Source: an uncultured Alphaproteobacteria bacterium (GTDB taxonomy: Bacteria; Pseudomonadota; Alphaproteobacteria; Rhodobacterales; Rhodobacteraceae). From it: 64,000 nucleotides of DNA. The position numbers were made by a program, and so were the translations under genes. Location: assembly GCA_902537235.1 (NCBI GenBank), contig CACBAO010000007.1:18531-82530 (forward strand). Direction: 5' to 3'. The notes beneath the pieces are model-generated. The model did no database searches, had not been told where the DNA came from, and worked only from the letters and a program-made list of their open reading frames with translations. Shown in pieces: positions 37,753 through 46,819 of this stretch (within the stretch, counting starts at the first letter, position 1; every line of letters begins with the position of its first letter).

Positions 37753-39591
37753 ATGTACATCCTTGGTATATCTGCTTTTTACCACGACAGTGCTGCATGC
37801 CTACTTAAAGACGATGAAATCATTGCAGCAGCACAAGAAGAACGCTTTACAAGAAAGAAGCATGATGCTGCCTTTCCGCATCATGCAATTCAGTATTGCT
37901 TGAAAGAGGCTGGAATTACGGCAAACCAAATCGACAATGTTGTATTCTACGAGAAGCCTTTTGTTAAGTTTGAAAGGCTGCTTGAAACCTATTTAGCATT
38001 TGCGCCCAGAGGTTTTATGAGCTTCGCTAAAGCGATGCCAGTGTGGATTAAAGACAAACTCTTTCAAAAGTCAGCGCTCATTAAAGAGTTGAAATCAATG
38101 CTTGATGAAGACGTTAACTGGGGCAACCGGCTATTATTCTCCGAACATCACCTGTCACATGCAGCAAGCGCGTATTATCCTTCACCATTTGATAGTGCTG
38201 CAGTACTTACACTTGATGGCGTTGGGGAGTGGACAACCACTTCTCTAGCAATAGGTAATGGACGTGATTTAAAAGTTGTTAAAGAAATTCACTTTCCTCA
38301 CTCACTCGGGCTACTCTATTCCGCATTTACTTACTACACAGGATTTAAAGTTAACTCGGGCGAATATAAAGTGATGGGGTTAGCACCCTATGGAGAACCT
38401 ATTTACTCAGATTTAATACGAGAAAAACTCATCACAATCGCAGATGACGGTAGCTTTCAATTGGATATGAGTTACTTTGATTATGCTACTGGCTTAACGA
38501 TGACAAACAAAAAGTTTGAAGCTTTGTTTGGTGGTCCACCTCGTAAGTCAGAAACTGAGCTTACTCAGCGTGAAATGAATTTAGCTGCCTCAGTACAAAA
38601 AGTAACGGAAGATGTCGTTCTTAAATTAGCCAGGGGCATAGCAAAAGAAACAGGCGAGCGCAACTTATGTCTTGCTGGCGGAGTAGCACTAAATTGTGTA
38701 GCCAACGGGCTTCTTTTACGTGAAAATATCTTTGACAATATTTGGATTCAACCAGCGGCTGGTGATGCCGGTGGAGCGCTAGGTGCTGCTCTCTCGACGT
38801 GGTATCTGCATCACAACAAACAACGTATTGCTTCAAAAGGACTTGATGCAATGAAGGGCGCTTACTTGGGCCCTGAATTTACAGATGCTGAAATTGAGGC
38901 CGAACTTACCGAAAGTGGTGCAACCTTTAAGAAGCTTTCTGAAGATGAACTACTTGAAACAGTTGCTACGGCGTTAGCTGAAAAAAAAGCTATTGGTTGG
39001 ATGCAGGGACGCATGGAGTTTGGTCCAAGAGCGTTAGGTGCGCGCAGTATAATTGCCGACCCTCGTTCCCCAAGTATGCAGAAACAATTAAACTTAAAAG
39101 TTAAATACAGAGAAAGTTTTCGCCCCTTTGCACCTAGTGTACTTCGAGAAGATGTGAGTGAATGGTTTGAGCATGGTACAGATAGTAGATACATGCTTCT
39201 TGTAGCTGACGTTATAGTGGATAAACGTCGTGCAATGACTGAAGGCGAAAAAGCGCTATTTGGTATTGATAAGCTAAATGTACCGCGCTCATCCGTCCCA
39301 GCAATTACACATGTAGATTATTCTGCTCGGATACAAACAGTACATGCTGACACTAATCCTCGGTATCACACAGTTATCTCGAAATTTAAAGAAAAGACTG
39401 GTTGTCCAATCGTTGTTAACACTTCATTTAACGTACGCGGTGAACCTATTATTTGTACGCCTACTGATGCATTCAAGTGCTTTATGGGCACAGAATTAGA
39501 TGTATTAGCTGTTGGTCACTACATACTATATAAAGAGGAACAAAACGAAGCGCTTAAAGAAAAATATGAGGACCGCTATGAGTTGGATTAA
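37753..39591 (+). CDS. NodU-family carbamoyltransferase
   Basis: The 612-aa enzyme has the N-terminal ILGISAFYHDSAACLL and AAAQEERFTRKKHDAAFP, and HHLSHAASAYYPSPF for the carbamoyl-adenylate site. The YrdC/Kae1-like parts NLCLAGGVALNCVANG and GPRALGARSI follow. NodU/TobZ-type enzymes move a carbamoyl group from carbamoyl phosphate to a hydroxyl, here probably of a sugar residue. GGAG precedes the ATG. It is third in the SxtJ operon. Confidence 0.93.
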   Translation: MYILGISAFYHDSAACLLKDDEIIAAAQEERFTRKKHDAAFPHHAIQYCLKEAGITANQIDNVVFYEKPFVKFERLLETYLAFAPRGFMSFAKAMPVWIKDKLFQKSALIKELKSMLDEDVNWGNRLLFSEHHLSHAASAYYPSPFDSAAVLTLDGVGEWTTTSLAIGNGRDLKVVKEIHFPHSLGLLYSAFTYYTGFKVNSGEYKVMGLAPYGEPIYSDLIREKLITIADDGSFQLDMSYFDYATGLTMTNKKFEALFGGPPRKSETELTQREMNLAASVQKVTEDVVLKLARGIAKETGERNLCLAGGVALNCVANGLLLRENIFDNIWIQPAAGDAGGALGAALSTWYLHHNKQRIASKGLDAMKGAYLGPEFTDAEIEAELTESGATFKKLSEDELLETVATALAEKKAIGWMQGRMEFGPRALGARSIIADPRSPSMQKQLNLKVKYRESFRPFAPSVLREDVSEWFEHGTDSRYMLLVADVIVDKRRAMTEGEKALFGIDKLNVPRSSVPAITHVDYSARIQTVHADTNPRYHTVISKFKEKTGCPIVVNTSFNVRGEPIICTPTDAFKCFMGTELDVLAVGHYILYKEEQNEALKEKYEDRYELD

Positions 39592-40660
39592 AAGAAATTG
39601 CGCTCCATTACTGATGGTAATTGTTAGCTGTCTTGTAGGTGTTGCTTTTTTTGAATTAACTCTAAGAATTGTTAATTTAAATAATCAATGGACTAAGACA
39701 AGAGAGGCTAACATTTTACGAAATTTTAAATTCAACTATGACGTAAGTCAACTTTATCAATCCGATACAACTCATGCTGATTATGCCAGAAATCAATATG
39801 GATTACGTGATGACTGTGAGGCACCCTCTGAAATTGATATTTTAACAATCGGTGGCAGCACGACCGCTCAGAGATACACGCCATTTACCTCTACATATCA
39901 AGAAAGACTTGAAGAACGCCTGAAAGATTTTAATGATAGTTTTGGATGTGTGTCCAATGCCGGAATTGATGGTCATACTACATGGGGGCATCTGTTTTCC
40001 TTCGAGCATTGGTTTCCCCTTATACCAGGACTAAAGCCAAAAATAATTTTGCTTTATGTTGGTATTAATGACGCAGGTTTTCAAAGGGCCTCATCACCAA
40101 ATATAGGTTTTGATACCCAGAGAACAGATGGCGTCAAAGGGTTTTTAAAACGTCTTGAAATAACTAACGCTTTGCTACCGATTTACCGAATTCTTATGCA
40201 GGTATCTGGTTACGAGTCATTTGCTTTTAGTAGGCATACTCCGCGACCTTATCAGGAGGTTGATTATACAGTGACAAAGATACACCCGAAAACTGAACGA
40301 CTGTCAACGGAGAATGCTGAGGCTTTTAGGTCAAGAATGATAGTACTACTGGAAAAGATACGTGCTTTGAATTCTAAACCTATTTGTGTGACGCAACCTC
40401 ACAGATATGTAATAAAAAATGGTAATCAAGCCTATGGTATTCCGAATGTTCTTGGTGATGGCTTCAGTGGTATTGACTATGACTACTCAATACGAAAACT
40501 AAATCATGTGATATACGATTTATGCGGCACCAACACTATTGATCTGTATAATCATAAATTTTCTAACTCACACTTTTATGATGGAATTCACTCTACGCCT
40601 TCCGGATCAATAGAGATTGGAGACAGATTAGCAGATTTCATCATTTCTAGGTTTTATTAA
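39578..40660 (+). CDS. Membrane-anchored SGNH/GDSL-like esterase
   Basis: About 360 aa from the ATG at 39578, chosen because GAGG lies 6 nt upstream; a GTG at 39512 would overlap the carbamoyltransferase by 80 nt. An N-terminal signal-anchor (LLMVIVSCLVGVAFFELTL) leads to the SGNH-type blocks LTIGGSTTAQRY (catalytic Ser), SNAGIDGHTTWGH, LLYVGINDAG and FYDGIHSTPSGSIEI (Asp/His). It is periplasmic. Such enzymes add or remove acyl groups on the exported glycan. It completes the SxtJ operon with a 14-nt overlap. Confidence 0.8.
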   Translation: MSWIKRNCAPLLMVIVSCLVGVAFFELTLRIVNLNNQWTKTREANILRNFKFNYDVSQLYQSDTTHADYARNQYGLRDDCEAPSEIDILTIGGSTTAQRYTPFTSTYQERLEERLKDFNDSFGCVSNAGIDGHTTWGHLFSFEHWFPLIPGLKPKIILLYVGINDAGFQRASSPNIGFDTQRTDGVKGFLKRLEITNALLPIYRILMQVSGYESFAFSRHTPRPYQEVDYTVTKIHPKTERLSTENAEAFRSRMIVLLEKIRALNSKPICVTQPHRYVIKNGNQAYGIPNVLGDGFSGIDYDYSIRKLNHVIYDLCGTNTIDLYNHKFSNSHFYDGIHSTPSGSIEIGDRLADFIISRFY

Positions 40661-40792
40661 TTGAGGATAGTAATGCATAATTTTTATCCCAAATGGTCGT
40701 TTTAATTGAAACTTTCTTTTTAAGTGGCGGTGAGGTGCAATAATTTAATTTAGATTGATTCAATAAAGTTGGTGAAGCTAGAAGAAGCCAAC

Positions 40793-40943
40793 AATTATGC
40801 TATCTCTTTTGATACTAATTGGGTGTATAAATGAACAATTTTAAAATATCTTGAGCTTATTGAAAAAACGAATTGTAAAGCTACTTTTTTTGCTACGCAT
40901 GAGACCCCAGTTAATTACGATATTCTGATAAAAGTTTGCTGAT
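40793..40943 (+). pseudogene. Broken copy of the N-terminus of the 25100 deacetylase-like gene
   Basis: The frame reads NYAISFDTNWVYK, TGA (40832), then TILKYLELIEKTNCKATFFATHETPVN. This aligns along its whole length with residues 3-44 of the protein encoded at 25100 (KYAITFDIDW...ILKCLELIEKANCKATFFATHDTPVN). DNA identity is also high. After about 40926 similarity is lost. It is a truncated, nonsense-containing duplicate in the gap between the SGNH and TylF-like genes. The rest of the 40661-40989 gap shows nothing else. Confidence 0.85.
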
Positions 40944-40989
40944 AATGAGTTAGATATTTGTTTTTCTGATTGCGAAAGCTATAGCTTTT

Positions 40990-41742
40990 CTAATTGGTTT
41001 TTATAATTAATCTCGATGATGCATCAATAACACTGGTAAAAGGTTTAGCTCTTGACTCAAAATACTCATCTACAGCTTTTTTTTGTCCTTCCCAGTACCC
41101 ATAATCATCTACTATTAGAAATCCATTATTTATTAATCTTGGATAGAGAACTTCTAATTCAATTTTAGTAGAGTCGTACCAATCGGTATCCAACCTCAAA
41201 ATTGAAATGCTTTTTGGCAGATTTTTCTTATCTTTTAGGGTTTCTAGTACATCTCCTTCTATAAACTCCATATTTTCTAAGCTTAATCCAGCCTTTCTTA
41301 TATTATCCTTGACCTCTTCAATTGAAGAATAGCACCAATCGATATAATTATTTTTTTTATGTAATAGATAGTCTTTAATCGCATTATTTCCCGTCTCAAT
41401 ATAAATATCTTTGTCTGACGGTTCAGTCATTCCAATGAATGTATCAAATAGGTATAATTTAGCCTTATGATTCATTTCATCAAAAATTAATTTAGCTGCT
41501 ATTATGTTCCCACCGCGCCACACACCACATTCAACAAAATCACCTTTCATTTGATTAAATGCAATATGCTTAGCGCATAAAATTGTTGTTACAACATCCT
41601 GAGGTGATGTCATCGTTAATTTTTCATTAACAACATAATTAAAAATTTCAATTTCTTTATTATTGAACTCGACAGGAATAACCTGTTCTTTGTTAGAGAT
41701 TTTTACTAATTTTTTTCCTATTCTGTATATCAAATTTCTCAT
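40990..41742 (-). CDS. TylF/MycF-family O-methyltransferase
   Basis: The 250-aa protein has the TylF pattern: CAKHIAFNQMKGDFVECGVWRGG (SAM site), AKLYLFDTFIGMTEPSDKD, and SILRLDTDWYDSTKIELEVLYPRL with the metal-binding Asp pair (LDTDWYDST). Members O-methylate sugars of antibiotics and surface glycans. It is leftward while most of the locus runs rightward. Acceptor unknown. Confidence 0.88.
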   Translation of the reverse strand: MRNLIYRIGKKLVKISNKEQVIPVEFNNKEIEIFNYVVNEKLTMTSPQDVVTTILCAKHIAFNQMKGDFVECGVWRGGNIIAAKLIFDEMNHKAKLYLFDTFIGMTEPSDKDIYIETGNNAIKDYLLHKKNNYIDWCYSSIEEVKDNIRKAGLSLENMEFIEGDVLETLKDKKNLPKSISILRLDTDWYDSTKIELEVLYPRLINNGFLIVDDYGYWEGQKKAVDEYFESRAKPFTSVIDASSRLIIKTN

Positions 41743-42050
41743 ATCTTGTAGTAACCTTTTTACTAGTCTACAGATTTATTAATTTTCGACTGCAAGCTTG
41801 ATAGCATAATATAACTTTCTTGTAGAGTCATTTATGTTCCGGTACCACATGATGCAAGTCTGTATTCCTAATTCGTAAAATTATTGCTTCCTGCGTTATA
41901 TAAGTTTCTCTCTGACAATATTTTTTCAAAGTCGAAACTTTCAAAATGGCTTTCGACAATTTAAGAATGATTAATGAATGGCAAAAACCCGACGAGGTTA
42001 CGTTTCAAGATCTATAGGAAATGGGTAACCGAGCCAATGCTAGAAAAGTA
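41743..42050. other. 308-bp gap, no recognisable gene
   Basis: One short rightward frame from ATG 41946 (MAFDNLRMINEWQKPDEVTF...) ends after 23 codons and continues past its TAG for a few protein-like codons, but no family is evident. Otherwise the stretch is AT-rich with no clear promoter or terminator. It separates the polysaccharide genes from the kinase pair. Confidence 0.3.
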
Positions 42051-42440
42051 TTACAACTTACCTTCCTCTCTTAATTTTTTTCTTATCTTAGTTGCACTGA
42101 TCTCATGGACTGCTTTATCAAAGACTTCCTCTTCGAAAGTATAACCAACACCTCTCCCATATGTGATATTAATAATGTTGGGTACCAACATAATCTCGTA
42201 CTCAATACCCCTCTTGAAACCATCTTCAAGTAACCCTTTTTCAATATTTGAGCATACAGTATCCCAATCAAATGGATTATCATCTTGACCAATACCTCCA
42301 GATGCACCCTGAACATCTCTTACTTGAATAATAACTTGTCCTGTCTTCGTCACGCATCTTTTGAAAAGTGCTTGGTGACCGCCATGCCAAGGTTGCCATC
42401 TGCCTAACATTTGTACTGTAGGTTTCTTCCAATCAAACAT
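42051..42440 (-). CDS. Small cytidylyl/adenylyltransferase-like nucleotidyltransferase
   Basis: The 129-aa HIGH-superfamily protein has GRWQPWHGGHQALF (HxGH) near the start and ISATKIRKKL (ISxT) near the end, the two nucleotide-binding motifs of NadM/cytidylyltransferases. Its ATG overlaps the stop of the upstream kinase gene by 8 nt, so the two act together. Paired APS-kinase-like and nucleotidyltransferase genes occur in capsule loci and some phages. It could activate a phosphorylated small molecule for glycan decoration. Substrate unknown. Confidence 0.78.
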   Translation of the reverse strand: MFDWKKPTVQMLGRWQPWHGGHQALFKRCVTKTGQVIIQVRDVQGASGGIGQDDNPFDWDTVCSNIEKGLLEDGFKRGIEYEIMLVPNIINITYGRGVGYTFEEEVFDKAVHEISATKIRKKLREEGKL

Positions 42441-42843
42441 TTTTTAATATCTCCTGCGCAATATCTTTATGATTATGATCGTTCCATTCTGTAATATGAA
42501 AATTGACTTTATCAGGTTTTTGGAAAATTTTATTGGTATCCTCATAACGTCCTTCTTTAATTGTATCTAACCAAACAACGATATCTGCACCAAACTTCTT
42601 TCTTGTAGCTTTAGTAGGACATACAAAATCACAAACCACGAACCTTCCATGACTTTTCTCAAAATCTGCAAAAGTTCTCATTCTTTTTGCTTGTCTATCT
42701 CTACCATCATCAGAAAAATCCCAATCATTTGCCATTTTACGAACAACATCTGCGTTGTACCATGCGGCATCTAGAAGAGGAACTAATCGCTCTGAAAGGT
42801 AGGTCTTACCGCTGCCTGGAAGGCCCATTACAAGTATTTTCAT
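42433..42843 (-). CDS. Adenylylsulfate-kinase-like P-loop kinase
   Basis: About 136 aa from the ATG at 42843 (an ATG at 42870 adds nine residues without a ribosome site). It opens MKILVMGLPGSGKTYLSERL with Walker A, has YNADVVRK in place of the APS-kinase NxDxxR, and VVCDFVCPTKATRKKF like the APS-kinase FVSPYxxxR loop. It lacks the full-length lid region (usual APS kinases are about 200 aa), so it probably phosphorylates another small molecule. Coupled to the nucleotidyltransferase. Confidence 0.78.
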   Translation of the reverse strand: MKILVMGLPGSGKTYLSERLVPLLDAAWYNADVVRKMANDWDFSDDGRDRQAKRMRTFADFEKSHGRFVVCDFVCPTKATRKKFGADIVVWLDTIKEGRYEDTNKIFQKPDKVNFHITEWNDHNHKDIAQEILKNV

Positions 42844-42870
42844 CAAACCCAATTCCTTTACTTCATTCAA

Positions 42871-43283
42871 ATATCATCTTTGATTTTTGCTTCTAAGCAA
42901 TAATCAAAAAAAGCGGTTTTCTATCTTACGCAAAATCCTCTTCAACAGGAATCAAGCTATCTACAATACAGCTCCCCCGCTCTCTTCTTATCTCTCCAAA
43001 GGTAGGTAATTTATGCATATTCAGGCTCTCCCCAGCATCAAATTCAGATATGAAATGCGTGGTAAAATGCGTGGTATCAGAGAGCAGTGTATCTCTTAAG
43101 GCCTTTATATACAAGCTTATAAGGAGAAAACGTATTGTTGGCGGAGGAGGTGTCCTCTTTTCTAAGGTCCTATAAAATCTAAAATCATTCAATTAAATGA
43201 TTAAAAACAATCACTTATGTGATATACTATGTCCAAGAAAGTTCAAAGAAATTCAACAAATAAATGTTCAATTGGGGGACCAA
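42871..43283. other. Left junction region of the mobile island
   Basis: This stretch holds no gene I can support. AAATGCGTGGTA is present twice in tandem (43053-43064 and 43065-43076). The 9-mer TGCGTGGTA also appears at 61359-61367, near the other end of the island-like gene set. An 88-codon leftward frame (42926-43192) covers the tandem repeat but has no recognisable family. No tRNA or tmRNA is evident at the junction. Confidence 0.35.
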
Positions 43284-44462
43284 ATGGGGGACCAGAAATT
43301 ACTGAATCAGAGGTTTGTAGATACGGTAATTAAACCAGGTAAATACTTTGACAAAAACGGCTTGTTCTTACGGGTAAAGCCGGGTGGCTCAAGAAAATGG
43401 GTTTTTAGGTATACGCACAATGGAAAGAGACCAGAGATGGGACTCGGAAATGCGAAAATTGTAAAGTTATCCAAAGCAAGAGAAAGAACTCTTAAAGCGC
43501 TCATTCAAGTAAAAGATGGTATAGATCCAATAGGGCTCAAGAAAAATACAAAATCTATTCCAACATTTGAGGATGCTGCATTGAAGGTTTTTGAAATAAA
43601 CAGACCTTCGTGGCGGAATGAAAAGCACTCAGCTCAATTTATTTCTTCTCTAAAAGCATACGCTTTTCCAAAGATAGGTGGGCTCAAGGTTGATAAAATA
43701 GAAACAAAGGACATATTTTCAGTTCTTAATCCAATATGGCTATCCAAGGCAGAGACAGCTTCCAGGGTCAGGCAAAGATTATCTACAGTTCTAAAATATT
43801 GCAAAGCGCAGAAATGGCGGAGTGATAACCCGGCGGACCGAGACATTATTCAGATATTGCCTAAACAAGTCCGAAAATCTAATCATATGAAGAGTATGGA
43901 TTATAACGAAATAAGTTCATTTATATTGAATGTGAAGAACTCCGATGCAGGAGCCACAACAAAACTTGCATTAGAATTTCTTATTCTTAATGCTTCTCGT
44001 TCTGGAGAAGTCAGACATGCTAAATGGCAAGAGCTTAATGAAAATATATGGACGATACCATCGGAACGTATGAAAGCAGGCGTAGAACACAGGGTACCAT
44101 TATCCGAAAGAAGTCAGAAAATATTGGAAGAGGCTAAGAAAGTCAGCCTAGGCTCTGAATATATTTTTGCTGGGTATAAGAGGGATAAACCTTTATCAGA
44201 GAATACATTTAACAAATTAACGAAAGAACTCGGTTATGATGTCCATACCCATGGATTTAGAACATCATTTAAAATGTGGTCACAGGAGAAAACATCAGTC
44301 TCAAAAGAAATTGCTGAGAAACAATTAGCTCATTCACTAAATAATAAAGTCGAAGCAGCGTATGCCAGGTCAGACCTCTTCGAAAAACGAAAAAAGCTGA
44401 TGGAGGACTGGTCTGAATTTATTTCACTCCCACAGACAAAAGTTGTTTCCATAGATGGTTAG
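43284..44462 (+). CDS. Tyrosine integrase with DUF4102 N-terminus
   Basis: About 392 aa from the ATG at 43284. GGGGGA lies 4 nt upstream, and DUF4102-type sequence (LLNQRFVDTVIKPGKYFDKNGLFLRV) begins at once; an ATG at 43197 would add an atypical 29-residue leader. Catalytic residues are visible in order: Arg in LNASRSGEVRHAKW, HGFRTSF (HxxR), LAHSLNN (His) and Tyr in AAYARSDLF. It integrates and excises the island. This family often uses tRNA or tmRNA genes, but none is visible at this side. Confidence 0.92.
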   Translation: MGDQKLLNQRFVDTVIKPGKYFDKNGLFLRVKPGGSRKWVFRYTHNGKRPEMGLGNAKIVKLSKARERTLKALIQVKDGIDPIGLKKNTKSIPTFEDAALKVFEINRPSWRNEKHSAQFISSLKAYAFPKIGGLKVDKIETKDIFSVLNPIWLSKAETASRVRQRLSTVLKYCKAQKWRSDNPADRDIIQILPKQVRKSNHMKSMDYNEISSFILNVKNSDAGATTKLALEFLILNASRSGEVRHAKWQELNENIWTIPSERMKAGVEHRVPLSERSQKILEEAKKVSLGSEYIFAGYKRDKPLSENTFNKLTKELGYDVHTHGFRTSFKMWSQEKTSVSKEIAEKQLAHSLNNKVEAAYARSDLFEKRKKLMEDWSEFISLPQTKVVSIDG

Positions 44463-45027
44463 TGTATTTAATGATGCTGTCTTACATGCCGAAACTCGGT
44501 TAAAAGGAATAGTACAAAATAGATTGTTCCACATCGCTGAGGGAGCCGCAAAGCACTACAGTCTAAAGGTTAATCCAGAAGCTGATGTGAACTGGGTTGA
44601 ATTAATAAAAGAGGCTGAGACAAACTCTGACAAGTTTGAAATCCTAAAATTATATTATAGCCGAACTCGTAGGATGGGTTTGGAACCTGAACCGATTGTC
44701 TCTACCTGGATTTGTGATTACCTCGATGGAATAATTAAAGAACCGACCAGAAAACAAGGTGCCCCAAAAAAATGGGGAGGAAGGGATTTTCTAATTTGGA
44801 ACTTAATTGAAGTTATTGCACAAAAATTTTCACTAAATATTTCTCGAAATGAGGCAAGCTTAAGGGAAAGTGCTTGTGATGCGGTAAGTATGGCTGTCAT
44901 TAATGTTAATAAAACATTAAAGAGTACTGAGCTAATAAAACCAACATCCTATAATGAACTACGACAATTGCATGCTAGAGAGAAAAAGAAGTTTGTTTTA
45001 GAACTGCAATCAGTTTCTAAACTGTAG
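44455..45027 (+). CDS. Unknown island protein (190 aa)
   Basis: A soluble, mostly helical protein with no signal peptide. The central RKQGAPKKWGGRDFLIWNLIEVIAQKF region resembles a basic linker followed by a helix, possibly DNA-associated. Its ATG lies 8 nt inside the integrase stop, so it is co-translated with the integrase. That position might suggest an excision or directionality role, but I recognise no family. Confidence 0.6.
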   Translation: MVSVFNDAVLHAETRLKGIVQNRLFHIAEGAAKHYSLKVNPEADVNWVELIKEAETNSDKFEILKLYYSRTRRMGLEPEPIVSTWICDYLDGIIKEPTRKQGAPKKWGGRDFLIWNLIEVIAQKFSLNISRNEASLRESACDAVSMAVINVNKTLKSTELIKPTSYNELRQLHAREKKKFVLELQSVSKL

Positions 45028-45074
45028 GAATTTTTATTGTTAAGATTTAATCGTTAAATTACTCTTGAATTGTT

Positions 45075-46331
45075 ATGGTTACACGGTTCAATAGAAGAGG
45101 TCACTACAGAACGAATGCGAGTGGTACACGCTCGTATGTAAGAACCCATGAAGTTGAGAAAGAATATTTTTCAACAAAGGACTCGAGTGGCCAGCTTCTT
45201 ATAAATGGCAAAGCGAGATTGCGAGAGACCAGATGTAGGTACTGTTATAATAAGGTCTACCATGCAGCTTTGTCATCTACAAAGCACGTTTATTTTAATA
45301 ATGATACAGAGCCCCTAATTAAGCATGTTTGCCTTAAGCCCCAAGAACGAAAGATAGAGCGTGATGGCTCTCTCAGAAAGCCCAAGAAGTTTCTTTCTGA
45401 CGCTGAAATTGCCGCTCAGGAGGCGCGACTTAAAAATGAAAACGAAAATGCAGATAAGAAAAGTAATAAATTAAGTGAGCAACAACTCCTATCCATACAT
45501 AATAAATTGGCAGAAAATACTCGAAGGTTGAGAGGTTTAAGATCTCAAATTGAAAATGTTAGGTCTTCAAGAAAAAATAAAAAAACCAAAAAAGTAGACT
45601 TGTTGGAGCTCCAAAGAAAATTAATAGCTCAAGAGATGATAACCTTAAATCTACAAAAGTCTCTTTTTACAGACTCAAAAAAATTAGCCTTAATCGAATT
45701 AAAAATAATTGAAAAAGAGAAAGCTCTAGAAGAGCTCAGCGAGTCTCAAGAGAAAGCTCTAGAAGAGCTTAGTGAGGCTCAAAGAAAACGATCTAATCCG
45801 ATAAATTTAGATCCTTTGGCCAGCATAAATACCAGCGTGACCTTGCCTTCAATCGGAGGGGAGCAAACAATACAAAGTCCAACAAAAAGTAGGGATCATC
45901 GTCCTTCTCCTCAGGGTCAAGAGAAGATTGCAATTGAGGAGCGAATTAAGGAGTTGCAAACACAGATCGAGCTCGAAGATGATGAAAATGCTAAACACGT
46001 TCTAACTATTGAGAAACTTAGAGCAGAACAGTCTCTCTCAAGTTCCTGGTCTGATTTTATGTTGATAAGGGATAAGATCATTCGGATGAAAAATGAATGG
46101 GAAAAAAAGATAAAGGAATTAAAGAAAGAAAAACAAAAATCTCCAGAGCAAATAAAAAAAGAAATAAGTGCCCAAATTGCCCTTTATAAAGCAGCGATAG
46201 CTGCACTTGAGTCAAAAGCGATAAGACCAAACTTAAAAAACAAGAGTAAGTTGCGCGCTGATATTGATAAGAAAAAACTAGCGATTGAACGACTGTCTGA
46301 ACGACGTGCGACGTTAAATGCTAAGCTATGA
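45075..46331 (+). CDS. Coiled-coil protein with N-terminal Cys cluster
   Basis: The 418-aa protein starts VTRFNRRGHYRTNASGTRSYVRTHEV, a pattern seen in plasmid/ICE proteins with a small zinc-ribbon-like part (CRYCYNKV, later KHVC). Long coiled coils follow (about 125-240 and 280-418, rich in E, K, L). EKALEELSESQ is duplicated as a 33-bp DNA tandem repeat (45718-45783). The function is unknown; structural or DNA-handling roles are plausible for an island gene. Confidence 0.6.
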   Translation: MVTRFNRRGHYRTNASGTRSYVRTHEVEKEYFSTKDSSGQLLINGKARLRETRCRYCYNKVYHAALSSTKHVYFNNDTEPLIKHVCLKPQERKIERDGSLRKPKKFLSDAEIAAQEARLKNENENADKKSNKLSEQQLLSIHNKLAENTRRLRGLRSQIENVRSSRKNKKTKKVDLLELQRKLIAQEMITLNLQKSLFTDSKKLALIELKIIEKEKALEELSESQEKALEELSEAQRKRSNPINLDPLASINTSVTLPSIGGEQTIQSPTKSRDHRPSPQGQEKIAIEERIKELQTQIELEDDENAKHVLTIEKLRAEQSLSSSWSDFMLIRDKIIRMKNEWEKKIKELKKEKQKSPEQIKKEISAQIALYKAAIAALESKAIRPNLKNKSKLRADIDKKKLAIERLSERRATLNAKL

Positions 46332-46428
46332 ATAATTTTTGTATCTGATTTAATCGTATTAAATCGGACACGACATTGAATTTCAGACGAGTATCTTCTT
46401 GAATGTAATAACATTCATGGAGGTCTAA

Positions 46429-46620
46429 ATGTTACAGCAAATGTACAGATTACCTGATGTGATTAAGGTCACAGGTCTTTCAAGGTCCAGTATTTACTTG
46501 GCCATTTCAAAAAATCAATTTCCCAAGCCAATAAAAATTGGAAGACGATCTATTGGTTGGCCAGAAAAGATACTTCAAGACTGGATAAAGAAAATGGAGA
46601 GAGACCATGAGAATTCTTAA
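46429..46620 (+). CDS. AlpA family HTH regulator (first of a pair)
   Basis: The 63-aa protein reads YRLPDVIKVTGLSRSSIYLAI then FPKPIKIGRRSIGWPEKILQDWI, the full AlpA/MerR-like winged-helix form used by excisionases and satellite regulators. GGAGG lies 8 nt before the ATG. It overlaps the next AlpA-like gene by 14 nt. It probably controls island excision or replication genes. Confidence 0.88.
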   Translation: MLQQMYRLPDVIKVTGLSRSSIYLAISKNQFPKPIKIGRRSIGWPEKILQDWIKKMERDHENS

Positions 46621-46819
46621 AGCTAGTGAAGTCGCAGCAATTACAAGTTTTTCAGCCGGTCATATAAGGCGGCTAGCAAGAGAAAACAAATTCCCAAAAC
46701 CTATACAAATAAGTGAAAATCGAAGTGGTTGGCTTGAGGAAGATGTTAATCAATGGATACAAAACTGTGTTCGATCCTATTCAGCAATCAGAGAAGAAGA
46801 CAATGAAACAAATCAATGA
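46607..46819 (+). CDS. AlpA-like HTH regulator (second of a pair)
   Basis: The 70-aa protein reads LKASEVAAITSFSAGHIRRLARENKFPKPIQISENRSGWLEEDVNQWI, a second AlpA-type fold but diverged from the first. It overlaps both neighbours (14 nt upstream, 17 nt downstream), so the three genes are one coupled unit ahead of the ATPase. The tandem AlpA pair suggests separate duties, for example excision and transcription control. This is inference. Confidence 0.82.
   Translation: MRILKASEVAAITSFSAGHIRRLARENKFPKPIQISENRSGWLEEDVNQWIQNCVRSYSAIREEDNETNQ

Noticed and set aside
42926..43192. 88-aa leftward frame at the island junction
   Set aside because: Covers a tandem repeat, lacks a ribosome site and family motifs; kept only as part of the junction description.
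42871..43283. tRNA or tmRNA gene as integration target
   Set aside because: No T-arm sequence or cloverleaf-like pairing visible beside the integrase.
45718..45783. 33-bp tandem duplication considered as a regulatory repeat
   Set aside because: It lies inside a coiled-coil coding region and keeps the frame; best explained as heptad-type protein repeat.
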